A DNA stretch of 64,000 nucleotides. It comes from Hybos culiciformis (lineage: Eukaryota > Arthropoda > Insecta > Diptera > Hybotidae). How positions within the stretch are numbered: the stretch's first letter is position 1; every line of letters starts with the position of its first letter. Location: positions 84,517,712-84,581,711 of the forward strand of contig OZ023273.1 of NCBI GenBank assembly GCA_964007475.1, read 5' to 3'. Positions 32,701 to 42,879 of this stretch are shown here, one piece after another. The position numbers were made by a program, and so were the translations under genes. The notes beneath the pieces were generated by a model. It was not told where the DNA came from. It searched no databases and was given only the letters and a program-made list of their open reading frames with translations.

Positions 32701-34991
32701 TAAGCTTTCCATGTACAGTTTAATTGGATTATGTAACTTGAACAAATTGACATATTGTGTACTTTCGTACGAATCGCAGAGTAGAAGAAGCGGTAATGAT
32801 ATATCCAGTGCTTCAGTGAAAAACTGTGTTAATAGACAATCCGCAAATCAAAACTTATGCAATGTAATTCAAAAGATTTCTTTAATTATAGCAGCGCAAC
32901 AAATGGACTGGAAATAATAAATACAATAAAATATGGGAAAGATTATGACGAAGACGTTTTCAACACTGGCCGCCTTCGCAAGGGTAAGAAAACTATTGAG
33001 ATGACTCTATCAAAAATAAAGAATGTTGTATATAATATTGTTATTTCAAATCCATGCTAGAATTAATGTCCACCGAAGACGTGTAATTTTATAAAATTTT
33101 ATTAAAAATTATAAGTAAACTTATGATAAGTAAACAATTAAAGTATGTATCTTAATGGTTGTGAAAACTGTATGACCAGTTTCACATAGGATTTAAGTAA
33201 AATTGTTCTAGTTTAAGAAAAGCTACATTCAGTTTTCTCAAACTCTATCATTTGGAACCAAGACCGCTTAAATCAGTTCGGTATTAAGCTGGGAAGCAAA
33301 AGCCCCAAATATGACTTTGAATGCCTCTAGCTCGGGAACCAAAGTGAGTTACAGGAAATTAAAAATGGGATTAGACATAGTTTGTGGTATACTTTCGATT
33401 AGGTCGGAAGAAAAAACGATTAGGTTACTAGGAAAAAAATTATAAATGTACTAGAACAATTTTACTTAAATCCTATGTGAAACTGGTTTATTCAAGTTTT
33501 TGTTTTTTTAATGTGAAATTGAATTTATTTACTTATTTTGTTTTTATAATAAATTACAATTACTAAAAAGTTTAATTTTTATTGTTTTGTCTTCTATCTC
33601 CATAGAGGTTTATTCTCCATAGAGGTTTATTCTCCATAGAGGTTTATTCTATCTCCATAGAGGTTTATTTATATATATAATTTTTTTTTTTTTTAATTAT
33701 GGAAAATATTTTTTTTAAATCTATAAATTAATTTGGAATACAAATTATCATAACCCTGTACGCAATGTAGATGATAAACTTAAAATTCATTTGAAAATTC
33801 ATTGTATCGTGTATTTAGTAGTTGGACACATAGCACAACATAGTGTTGCCGAACACTCTTATCTTGTTGTACAAATTATTTAATGCTGTATGGATCACTA
33901 AATTTTTTCCTTTTTTTTTTTCTAGATATACATGTAACACATGTTGTAGAAAATTTTCATATGCCTACAATTTGTTTGCACATCTAGATGCAAAATCGAA
34001 ATGTTCGCTGAAAAAATGCACATTACCCGAATATGCGCCAAATGTAACTAATTTGAAAGAATATCTCGAACTAGCTGCAATTGATTATAAGTATGTTTGT
34101 ACATTTTGCGAACGAAAATGTGAAACAGAGTTCAAATTACGTGAGCACGAACATACTCATACAAACGAAAAACCATATCATTGTTCCTGTGGAGCAACTT
34201 ATAAGAATTTCACTAATTTAAAAAATCATGCAAACACAACTAATTGTGATATGAAGAAATGTGAGTTCCCGTCATTTTTCAAAGGGACAAGAATGGGAAA
34301 AGAAAAACTAACGAATTGCACAAAAAGTCAGATAAAGAAAAAAGTAAAAAGCCAGAATAAAAATAAAGAATATATTTGTCTAAAGTGTAACATAGATCTT
34401 AAAACTTACGGAAAACTTCGACTTCATACGCAAACCTATCATTTGGAAAAAAAATTTGATTGTTCTGAATGTGATCGCAAATATCCAACTCAAGCAACTC
34501 TGAATCTCCATATAAGAAAATTTCATTTGGGATCATATTATTGTCATTTTGAATTATGCGACACTAAAAAAATGACATTCGCGCAATTTCGATATCATCA
34601 AAAAAGTTATCATTATCAAAATAAATTAGGATTATTTGAATGTCGTGTTTGCAATATAAGTTTTAATACCAATGAAGAATCGATAAAGCACATGAAAACA
34701 ACGGGTCATACAGAGAGCTTTTCAAGAGTACATTGTTCAATTTGCAAGCAACGATTTAACTATGTTGATTATTTGAAACATTTAGAAGAAGAAGATCATA
34801 TACAATTAGAAATGAATTGGAGACATAAATTTAATATTCAATGTTTCAAATGCCCTTATAATTGTGAAGATCACTTTGAAAATTTAGGAATTTATTTAAA
34901 ACATTTGGAGGACAAACATCAAAATTCAAGATTTGAAACAGCCTCAAGGCTACTAGAAAAGTTGAATTCGGGAACAAAGGATAATTTTTAG
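23784..34991 (+). CDS. Multi-C2H2 zinc-finger protein, family copy 2 (lacks exon 2; about 8-kb intron 4)
   Basis: Inferred coding exons are 23784-23840, 24892-25230, 25314-25939 and 33926-34991, with GT-AG borders, giving 695 residues. The leader MKLEKNNISEPEKSLLQNE is followed directly by the helical module found in its paralogues. The exon corresponding to 13060-13188 and 39284-39439 is not recognisable between 23841 and 24891. That exon has phase 0 on both sides, so its loss keeps the frame. After an acidic linker come about twelve zinc fingers, including CNFC..H..H, CENCGTYFETHRKC and CNTCCRKFSYAYNLFAHLDA. Intron 4 (25940-33925) is expanded by foldbacks, a hAT MITE and Mutator-like relics, against 335 bp in copy 3. 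All visible exons are open, so it may still be expressed. Whether so large an intron is spliced correctly cannot be judged here. Confidence 0.8.
26398..26616. repeat. TTAA-ended foldback, single unit
   Basis: It begins TTAAGAGGACTTGGTACCAG and ends CTGGTACCAAGTCCTCTTAA, with the two halves inverted complements. It shares its last four bases with the start of the next unit at 26613. Same family as 11859-12078. Confidence 0.75.
26613..27337. repeat. Nested foldback with two 329-bp direct copies, each carrying a perfect hairpin
   Basis: The outer ends are again TTAAGAGGACTTGGTACCAG and its complement. Inside, the segment beginning CCAGTTCGAATTTTTTGTCC occurs at 26629 and at 26958 (period 329). 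Each copy holds a hairpin of about 33-base arms around AAGGCTAAGTGCTCGAAATC (loops near 26805 and 27134). The structure suggests a foldback element inserted into another and then tandemly duplicated. Confidence 0.7.
28601..29033. mobile_element. hAT-like MITE rich in GAGCTCGA
   Basis: TAGGGTTTAGAACGAGC at the left faces, inverted, TAGGGTACAGGAAAGCTCGA at the right. The octamer GTCTTACA lies on both flanks (28593-28600 and 29034-29041), a perfect 8-bp duplication. Near both ends many overlapping GAGCTCGA/GCTCGAGC words make self-complementary clusters. No coding content. Confidence 0.8.
29320..29655 (+). pseudogene. Cysteine/histidine-rich fragment, possibly transposase-associated
   Basis: The open frame contains DDCMICLNKMPEVDTTHECK followed by RAVHAKC, a CxxC...C...HxxC pattern like the zinc-binding segments near the N-terminus of some Mutator-like insect proteins. 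It then runs into low-complexity AT sequence. Two direct copies of GCAGGTTGCCACCTT sit at its start. It lies in intron 4 of zinc-finger gene 2 and may belong with the FLYWCH/MULE relic that follows at 31 kb. The link is inferred. Confidence 0.35.
31029..31469 (+). pseudogene. FLYWCH-type zinc-finger exon of a Mutator-like transposon relic
   Basis: The frame has a serine-rich start, then FEIVAGYRINSKLLYAERQF and LCTHNKCRARVY with IKHEH-like NSNKHEHDV. This is the FLYWCH pattern (hydrophobic core, C-x4-C, HxH) used by insect Mutator-like transposases and some host proteins. After QE the sequence shows GTGAGT, so a splice donor at about 31466 is possible. The MULE core follows after interruptions at 32165. 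It sits inside intron 4 of zinc-finger gene 2 on the same strand. Confidence 0.6.
32165..32420 (+). pseudogene. Mutator-like (MULE) transposase core fragment
   Basis: The frame carries FTADYEMAMRSALLKEYHQA followed by CIHFRQAVKR. This matches the MULE signature of an acidic residue in 'DxExA' and the later CxFHFxQA block. The reading frame shifts at about 32380, and no complete DDE set is visible. Together with the FLYWCH fragment upstream it forms a broken Mutator-like element. Confidence 0.65.
32440..32930 (+). pseudogene. Fragment with KPKKDxCxxC motif, frameshifted
   Basis: The frame starts SFYNPKKDLCDHCTKYKN. After a one-base shift near 32520 it continues ETEKNAYNKHNQFNEKAKIR, RQMDRKCIDPTVAIVSYCCN and soon a stop. 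'PKKDxCxxC' followed by a charged helix is a repeated theme in transposon-derived insect proteins, but I cannot name the family. The second half to 32930 is open only in small patches. Confidence 0.4.
33174..33487. repeat. Foldback MITE in intron 4 of zinc-finger gene 2
   Basis: Arms of 37 bases, 33175-33211 and 33450-33486, are exact inverted complements starting CCAGTTTCACATAGGATTTA. The 240-base interior is unique and non-coding. Confidence 0.75.
33596..33668. repeat. 18-24-bp minisatellite, four copies
   Basis: CTCCATAGAGGTTTATT is repeated four times in tandem, with TCTATCTC or TCTC between copies, about 250 bases before exon 5 of zinc-finger gene 2. Confidence 0.8.
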
Positions 34992-35781
34992 CTTAATGGT
35001 TTTATTAATTTTAGTTTTGAGATTGATTTATCATTTTAATAATTAAATAAAAAGAAACGGTTTTAAATACAGAATTAAGTTAATCATCAATTGAATTAGT
35101 ATTTAATCATGATTAAGTTCAAGCTTCTTGAATACGGGACTTGTAAGATAATACAAAATATAATCTTTCTTTAGTAAAAAATGTACCTTTTTTAAAATGT
35201 AGGCCTAATTTAGCAAAAATTATTTCTATGTATAGTAGAAAGGTCATCATAGAAAAATAAAAACTATACTGTTTTGTTAATTATCAATACTTTGCTTAGG
35301 ATACATAAATGTATGTAAATTTATTTCATTAATAAATTAATTAGAAATCTATCAGTGCTTTCTTTTTTACATTATGATTTCATTATAGTACAATCCAATG
35401 AAAACTAAAGGATAGGGAAAAAGGAATGGATCGAAGATTTTTTTTTAAGTTAAATTTTTTTATTTGTGTTAGTTATTCATATATTTTTTGATGACTTGTT
35501 TAAGGTTTCAATCCCAATTAAAAGTTTGATGACGAGTTTAAATCCAAATTTTTGTAATAAATAAAGTAATAAAGATTTTTTTAACAGAAGATGCTTTTTA
35601 TTGAGGGGTCTTTAAGAGTTAATAATAAAAATTTATTCTTGCAAAGACTTGCTATTAAATGTTTCAAATATTATATATTAATATTATTCGTTTACGTTTA
35701 TAAATTGCGTGTCAATTTTAGAACTAATAGTTGAAGGTGTGTGTAACTAGATATTAAAAGAGGTTCTATAGGATTCCTATG
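34992..35781. other. 3' flank of zinc-finger gene 2
   Basis: AT-rich sequence with an AATAAA at about 35045, 55 bases after the stop codon, a possible poly-A signal. Nothing else could be supported up to the hAT-like element at 35782. Confidence 0.4.
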
Positions 35782-36242
35782 CAGTGGTGGGATTCAGCCG
35801 TTTCATAAAATATTTAAGATTCGCGCAAACCGTTTCCCAAAATTTGTAGGTTCGCGAAAATCGTCTGAAAAAGTTTTGAAATAACTATTCACTGTTTTAA
35901 CAGTCCCTCCGTGGCAAATTCTCAACTACTCAAAGAATATACAATTTAAATTTACACTGAAATTTTTTTAAAAATAAAATTTCAATTATATAAAAAACAT
36001 GATGTTTGTCTTTCAGTCTATGTTCTATCTAAAAAATTATAAACTACTTTCACACGATGAGTATCTCGACAGGTGATGCGCGTACAATTTACAATAAAAC
36101 AATTTTTTTCTTGCTTTTTTATTAATTTATAAAAGAAATACTGGAAAATTTGACAAGCGTTTTACTTATTTTTCTGAAAAATCTCCTTTTTCTTTAACTA
36201 TGTTATGTGAATACAGTGAGTAAAGAACTGAATAAGAGTAAA

Positions 36243-36392
36243 AAACACGAAGCAGTCATAGGAACTGCCGAAAGAAGTTAATACTTAAAGCTTTAAACTA
36301 TGAAATAACAGTGGCTACAAATGATGGGCTGCTCAGTACAAAATGTGTAAATTAAAATAAAATTCATTTTTATTGAAGGCATGATTGTCTGC
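36243..36392. repeat. Single arm of the hairpin MITE family
   Basis: The segment AACACGAAGCAGTCATAGGA through GTGGCTACAAATGATGGGCT matches one arm plus loop of the hairpin at 20091-20332. The opposite arm is missing or reduced to CTGCTTCGT near 36391, where the minisatellite starts. Confidence 0.75.
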
Positions 36393-36600
36393 TTCGTCTG
36401 CCCTCACTTCCGCCCTCACTTCCGCCCTCACTTCCACCCACACTTCCACCGCACTTCCGCGCTCACTTGCGCCCTCACTTCCGCCCTCACTTCCGCCCTC
36501 ACTTCCACCCACACTTCCGCCGCACTTCCGCGCTCACTTGCGCCCTCACTTCCGACCTCTCCACCGTCCTCTCCGCCGCCCTCACTTCAGACCTTCAGTC
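36393..36600. repeat. GC-rich CCCTCACTTCCG minisatellite
   Basis: Twelve-base-like units (CTTCCGCCCTCA and variants) lie in tandem, with a higher-order period of about 71 bases (CCACCCACACTTCC at 36434 and 36505). Proline/serine-rich open frames here are artefacts of the repeat. It is the most GC-rich stretch of the window. Confidence 0.85.
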
Positions 36601-36602
36601 CT

Positions 36603-36850
36603 TCGGCAGGTAATCTTTATTTCACCGGCACTACCTATTTTGAATTTTTTTTTTTTGCATATTTTGAGCCAGGAAGGCCCTAACCGTAGCTCCCTACCCA
36701 AAATTTTTCGGCAGGTAATCTTTATTTCACCGGCGCTACCTATTTTGAGAAAATTTTTTTTAAATATTTTGAGCAGGGAAGGCCCTAACCGTAAGTCCTT
36801 ACCCAAAATTTTGATCTAATCTTTATTTCATCAGAGCTACCTATTTAAAA
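36603..36850. repeat. About 110-bp tandem repeat related to the 218-bp repeat
   Basis: GGCAGGTAATCTTTATTTCA recurs at about 36605 and 36711, and a degraded third copy starts near 36824. Read in reverse, the unit contains TGAAATAAAGATTACCTG and AAAATTTTGGGTAGGGA. These parallel TGAAATAAAGGTTAGTTG and AAAATTTTGGGTAGTAG in the 218-bp array at 18.9-20.1 kb. Confidence 0.65.
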
Positions 36851-37409
36851 AAAAAAAAAATTTTAATTTTAAATAATTTGTAAACGAAAGATTTTTAAAA
36901 AATAATTTGAATTTAAATTTAAATTTTTCGCGTCAAATTATTTTGTTTTTATAAATGACAAGTGATTATTGAGTGGATCACTCACTTTTTTGAGTATTCA
37001 AACGGTACAGCATGTCCCTTTTTTTTCGAACTCGAATTTCGAATGAGTACAATAATTTTTAACCCCTACAGAATTACTCAATTATATCATACAACGAGCC
37101 TAAACAAGTTTTAACTTCAAAAATATGCTTTTACAAAGTAATAAACGTGTAACAAGCAAGCCTGTTTTGAAATTACAACATTTGGAAACATCAATCTAAA
37201 AATTTATGAGTTCTTACGAAGGAGAAAGTATATATATGTTCTGGAAAGGTCTTTAGAATCTAATTAAAAAAATTAAAAGAACTTTTTAGAGTATTCGAAA
37301 CCACAAAAAAAATTGTTTTATTTTTTTTTTTACGGGATGCGAACCGGTTGTTAAATTATTTGAATCCCACTCTGGTTCTATGGATATTAAGAGGTTAAAA
37401 ATGACTGAC

Positions 37410-38540
37410 TGAATTTTGTCAAGCGACTGATTTTCGGCGACTTGTTTTAACAAACTACACTCTACATTCTGTCTATCTACCCAACTCACTAGTGATGGGG
37501 AATCTCGTTCACTTGACTGAACTGTATTGAGTCGTTCGTTCTTTTTCAGTGAACGGGTTCAATTGAACGGCTCTTTTTAAAACAAAAAAAAAAATAAAAA
37601 AAATAAAATTTCAATTGAACGACTCTTTTCAAGAGCGGGTGAAAAAAATGAACGAACTATTTTTACTGACCGATTTAAAAAAAATTGAACGGGTTCAAAA
37701 AATGAACGTAATATTTTTACTGACCGAGTTAAAAATATAGCTCAATTGAACGACCGATAAAATTAACTCAAATCAAAATGAACTTTGCAAAAATAAAAAA
37801 ATACCAAATGAAATAAACTGAAAGTGAACTGTGAACTTTAGGAAGCATTAATTCATCTATTATTTTTAAAGTTAATATGATTTATTTTTATTATAAAAAA
37901 AATAAAAATATTTAGAGCATATTAATCTACTAATAATTATTCAAATATCTATATTAGCAATAACCGATTATATCAAAAAAAAAAAATTTTTTTTATCTTT
38001 TTATTAATATTTTTTGTTATATTTTTTGGGATAAATTTTTATGAAAAATAAAACATTCCTTTAAATATTTAATCTGTTTCCCGTCAGTCTTTCTTATTGT
38101 ATTTTTTTCTATGGATGTCGTGTGGCATTTTCAATTGAAAAAGACGATAATTTTCAGACTAGTAAAGAGGTAGCTATTGTTCACAGCTACACACTTAACA
38201 ATCTAACAACACCAACACAATTTCTCTTTCTTCCTTATAGCTGAAAAATAAGTGTACTGCTCTTTTCAAATATTTATCTCTTCTCTACACCTACAGAACT
38301 TTTTTTTAGAAAAGAACGATGAACGGTGAACGGTGAACGATATTTTTTTTTTACTGACCGATCGGTCATCGTTCACTTTGGTGAGCCGTTCTTTTTAACT
38401 CGTTCGTTCATGAACGACTCATCTCTACAACTCACTATCACACATCATTTGTTTACCCAGAATAATATTTTATTTTTGTAAATATTTATTATTATTCGTA
38501 TTCAGTTAATGAATTATAATTATAAGTGTGTTAATAAGTT
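37410..38540 (+). promoter_or_regulatory. Duplicated upstream segment of zinc-finger gene 3, split by a hAT MITE
   Basis: GCGACTGATTTTCGGCGACT at about 37425 and, beyond the insertion, TATCACACATCATTTGTTTA at about 38436 match the ordered words upstream of gene 1 near 9985-10060. This suggests a duplicated promoter or non-coding first exon. The hAT insertion at 37490-38427 would lie inside it. Confidence 0.4.
37490..38427. mobile_element. hAT-like MITE (GAACGA-rich) with perfect 8-bp target duplication
   Basis: The left end TAGTGATGGGGAATC and the right end, inverted as TAGAGATGAGTCGTTCATGA, are related. CAACTCAC borders both ends (37482-37489 and 38428-38435). Subterminal GAACGA/TCGTTC words are repeated near both ends, a hAT-like trait. 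No coding capacity. Confidence 0.8.
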
Positions 38541-38829
38541 TTTGGATCGAGAAACCCAAGTTAAAGTAAAATAAAATGTAGAGAAGAGAGAGGTAGCTAT
38601 TATAAGGTATATACCTACCTAACATCGCACCACCTATGACAATGACTACTTTCGATTTTCAAAAATTTCTTCTAAGTAAAGTTTTTATGATTTAATTTTC
38701 TTTCCAGGTTGGCCAAAAATTTCTAAACAATAATAACTAGGTAAGGTAATACTATCAATTTGTAAATATAATTGAGGCGATATTTTAGATTATCCAGAAA
38801 TTGAAATAACTGGGCAAACAATAAAGAAC

Positions 38830-41800
38830 ATGAAACTAGAGAAAAATAATGTACCTGTAGCCGAAAAATCATTAAAAAAGGAAGTAAGTCTTTAGCAGCT
38901 TTAAAATATTGAAAAAGATCCGGATTCTTTTTATTCATTCCCAAAAGATAATACATACCTATATTTGTTAGTCCACGACATATTTTAAAACTTCTATACA
39001 ATATTAAATTACATATTATAAATTAGTTACATATTTAGATATTAATAAGAGATGTACTTTTTTTTAACACACTTCATCAAAATCTAAAAAAAATTCAAAT
39101 AAACACCTAATTTTTTTTAAATCGTGTTATTTTAAAAGTTTAATACAATAATTTTTATTTGCGCCCCTGAACGTTATCTAAAGTTATGAATTTTTGCAAA
39201 TACATTTTTTTTTTACCTATTCTACATATTAATATAAACCAAACAGATTGAATTAAGTTTTAAATGTTGATTGTCTTATGCAGATTCCTAAATCAAACGA
39301 TGTCGTGTTTGAATCAAATAAAATCGAAATTTCAATTAATATTGAAAATCCATCCGAATCTAAATTTGAAATAAACAACATGAATTCAAATGATAATATC
39401 AAAAACGAGGTATCAATCGACGAAACTAAGCCAAGCAAGGTAAATGTTTCTAGAAGCATTAGATTTTAATTTTAATTTTTTTTTTTAAATCCTACTTAGT
39501 TAAAATAACTTTTTGATGAATTTTCTATTTTTCATTATTAAATGAAAGTTCGAAATAAAGAAAGACTGTTTTGGATGGAAAAGAAATATCAAATTTTGTT
39601 TTGTAATTTGACCCATGTTTTGACATTTGAGAATGAGATGTAATCAGACTCAAACACTTTCTTTCACAAATCTTTTTTTTTCTTTAACAAAGGTTTTTTT
39701 TCCACCGACAACATGTGATGAGATCTATAATACCAATTTATCACGAAAATTGAAACAATATTTCCTACAAGACAGAATAAAATTGATTCTAATATATTCT
39801 TTGAACAAAAAAGTAGTGTTTGTTTCTAAATTATTTTTTTTTTTTTAGCTTTTTTATGAAATTCCATATGAAACTGAAATAATTAAAGGATTTGAAAGTT
39901 TCTTAAAATTGTTAAGAGTATTTCGAGTTTGTGTAACTGCGAATCACTATAAGCATCTAATAACTAACATTGCGGATTTATGGGAATTGGTAAAGAAGTC
40001 ATTTCAACGTATTGAAAAACAATATGAAGCTAAAATAAAAAAGATTGAAAACCATAGAAAGAAAGCATATGCAACAAGAAACAAATTAACCAGATCTCAA
40101 ATTCAATTGAATAAGTTTTGCCAATTTGTTAAGTTTTTGAAAAATGGTAAACTTCTAAACTATAAAATTGAAAAATATTTGAAGGTAATTTATTGTTTTA
40201 GTTGATTTTTTTTTAGAATATTTACATTTTTCATCCAATTAAATGATTTACTATGTATTTGCTTTTTCAAGGATAACCATATTTTAAACATTCAGAAATC
40301 AAACTTAGACATCAAACTCAATAATGTGCCCATTGAATCAGAAGTCAAATTTGAGAATATAAAACAAGAGGATAATATCTCTCAGCTAGATTTCATTTCT
40401 ACAGAAAATAATAATGATAATTATCAGGAAGAAGAGTGTATCGCTTTAGAAAAAGAAAATTATTTTCAAAGTTCAAATTTTGATGATGATGTTAATGTAG
40501 GACCAGATCCTAATAGTGAAAGTGAAGACAATGAATTTGTTGAGGAAATAACTTTGGAACCTGAAATTTCAAAATATAGAAACAACTATACGAAACTAAG
40601 TACCGGTGAATTTCAGTGTAATTTTTGCGATAAAAAGTTACCAAATTATTCAGGATTCCTTCGACATTGTATTTTTCACGAAGAGCAAACTCAACTCTGT
40701 GAAAACTGTGGAAAATATTTTGAAACTCACAGAAAATGTCTAGTTCATTTGAATCAATGTAAGAAAAAAAAAGCAAATGATCAGCCGCTAATATCCAATA
40801 GAAAACCGATGATAAGAAGAGATATACCAACAATACCTTGTGCATTAAATAAATGTCCAAAGCGATTTTTATGCAAAGATTTTCGTTATTATGAACACCG
40901 TGATTTCCATGAAAAAATCAAAGCGTAAGTAACAAATTTTTTGTACAATATTCAATTTTCATTTATTGTTAAAAAAAAATGTACGGAATTCATTTAGGTA
41001 ATATATTTTATTAAAACTATCAAAAAAGAAAAATATTTTTCATATATCAGATTTAATGACTATTGGTTCATTATAAACACCTTTAAAATTTGGTTTTCTA
41101 ATCGTTATTTTGCAAATACATGTTACATGAATGAATGTACAATTGTATTGAGTAAAGTCCATTCAGTTTTGAAGGTTATTTTATAAAAACACCAATATAT
41201 TTCAGTACCAAACCAATACATTTTGATTATGAATTATTTTTTTTGTTTTTTTCTGCTAGATATTCGTGCAATACATGTTGCAGAAAATTTTCATATGCAT
41301 ACAATTTGTTTGCACACCTAGATGCCAAATCGAAATGTTCACTGACAAAATGCACCTTACCTGAATATGCACCAAATGTAGCTAATATGAAACAATATCT
41401 CGAATTAGTAGCAGTTGATTATAAGTACGTTTGCCGATTTTGCGAACGAAAATGTGAAACAGAATACAAATTACATGAGCATGAACATACTCACACAAGC
41501 GAAAAACCTTATCGTTGTTTATGTGGAGCAACTTATAGGCATTTTAGTAATTTAAAAACCCATACAAATACAACTAATTGTGATATGAACAAATGTGAGT
41601 TTCCATCATTTTTCAAAGGGACACGAATGGGAAAATTACACAAAAAGAAAACAAGTTCGAATACAAAAGAAAAAAGTTCAATTAGGAAGAAAGCACAATA
41701 TATTTGTCTAAAGTGTAACATAGATCTTAAAACTTATCCAAAACTTAAACATCACAGTCAGACCTATCATTTGGAAAAAAAATTTGATTGTTCTGAATGT

Positions 41801-42316
41801 GATCGCAAATATCCAACTCAAGCAACTCTGAATGTCCATATAAGAAAATTTCATTTGGGATCGTATTATTGTCATTTTGAATTATGCGACACAAAAAAAA
41901 TGACATTTGGGCAATTTCGATATCATCAAAAAAGTTATCATTATCAAAATAACTTAGGATTATTTGAATGTCGTGTTTGCAATGTAAGTTTTAAGAACAA
42001 TGAAGAATCCATAAAGCACATTAAAGGGATGGGACATTTAGGGTCCACTATAAATGTTAATTGTTCAGTTTGCAAAAAGCGATTTAACTACGTTGATTAT
42101 TTGAAGCATTTAGAAGATGTAGATCATAAACAATTAGAAATGAATTGGAGACATAAATTTAATATTCAAAGTTTCAAATGCCCTTATAATTGTGAAGATC
42201 ACTTTGAAAATTTAGGAATTTATTTAAAACATATGGAGGACAACCATCAAAATTCAAAATTTGAAACATCCTTAAGGCAGCTAGAAAAGTGGAATTCCGT
42301 AAAAAAAGATTTATAA
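38830..42316 (+). CDS. Multi-C2H2 zinc-finger protein, family copy 3
   Basis: Inferred coding exons are 38830-38883, 39284-39439, 39849-40184, 40272-40924 and 41260-42316, all with GT-AG borders, giving 751 residues. It is the most compact copy, with introns of 87-410 bp. Domain order is a short leader, the exon-2 segment IPKSNDVVFESNKIEI, a lysine-rich helical module (YEIPYETEI...KHLITNI), an acidic linker, then about twelve C2H2/C2HC fingers such as CENCGKYFETHRKC, CERKCETEYKLHEHEHTH and CSECDRKYPTQATLNVHIRK. Exons 1 and 4 resemble copy 2 more than copy 1 (MKLEKNN leader; FENIKQEDNISQL). The start is chosen by agreement with copy 2. A nuclear nucleic-acid-binding role is inferred from the fingers; no target is known. 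Its compact, uninterrupted structure makes it the best candidate for a working member. Confidence 0.87.
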
Positions 42317-42784
42317 TTTTTCGTTTTATTTAATTCTAGTTTTGAGATTGATTTATAGTAGGTATTATTAATTAAAAATAAAATTAACAAAAACAAATAA
42401 ACAAAAATGTTTTTTTATTTTTGATCTGAATTTATTTGAAGCTTTGTAGAACAAAAACGCTTTTTAAAATAATCGAATAATAAAAAAAAAATTATTTTAA
42501 AAACAAATGTAACAATTTTCAACGAAATCAAACCCTAATTCGATTGGATTCTTTGGGGTCTAACCATTTATCAAGTTCCTCTAATCGGATTCTATCTACC
42601 AAATAGTTTTATTTTCATCGGAGTCTATTTAAACATTTTAAACTATATAACAAATTTAATCCAAATCCAATCCGAACCCTTGTTCTGTAATAATTTTTTT
42701 AATTTATTTAATCCAGTATTTCCCAAACTAGAAGGGACAGCTACTTTCAGGACCATAAAGACCTTGCAAAGAGGCCGTTAAAAG

Positions 42785-42856
42785 TTTCATTTATCTATCG
42801 AAAATATAATATATTTATCGAAAATATAATATATTTATCTATCGAAAATATAAATA
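42785..42856. repeat. Short tandem repeat ATCGAAAATATAATATATTT
   Basis: Three copies of a 21-25-base unit lie downstream of zinc-finger gene 3. No function is seen. Confidence 0.7.
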
Positions 42857-42879
42857 CATCAGGATGCCCTCAATGAGCC

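Larger units (their letters stand above)
35782..37374. mobile_element. hAT-like element containing the second hairpin-satellite composite
   Basis: The left end CAGTGGTGGGATTCAGCCG and the right end, inverted as CAGAGTGGGATTCAAAT, form a TIR. The putative 8-bp flanks TTCCTATG and GTTCTATG match at 6 of 8 bases, so the duplication is weak. There is no transposase. The middle (36243-36850) carries a single arm of the hairpin MITE, a CCCTCACTTCCG minisatellite and a further tandem repeat. Confidence 0.55.

Noticed and set aside
36381..36819. Proline/serine/threonine-rich open frames
   Set aside because: They arise from the CCCTCACTTCCG minisatellite in two frames; no start context and no homology expected.
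35782..37374. Confident 8-bp target duplication for this hAT-like element
   Set aside because: Flanks match at only 6 of 8 positions. The element is kept because of its TIR but the TSD is not claimed.
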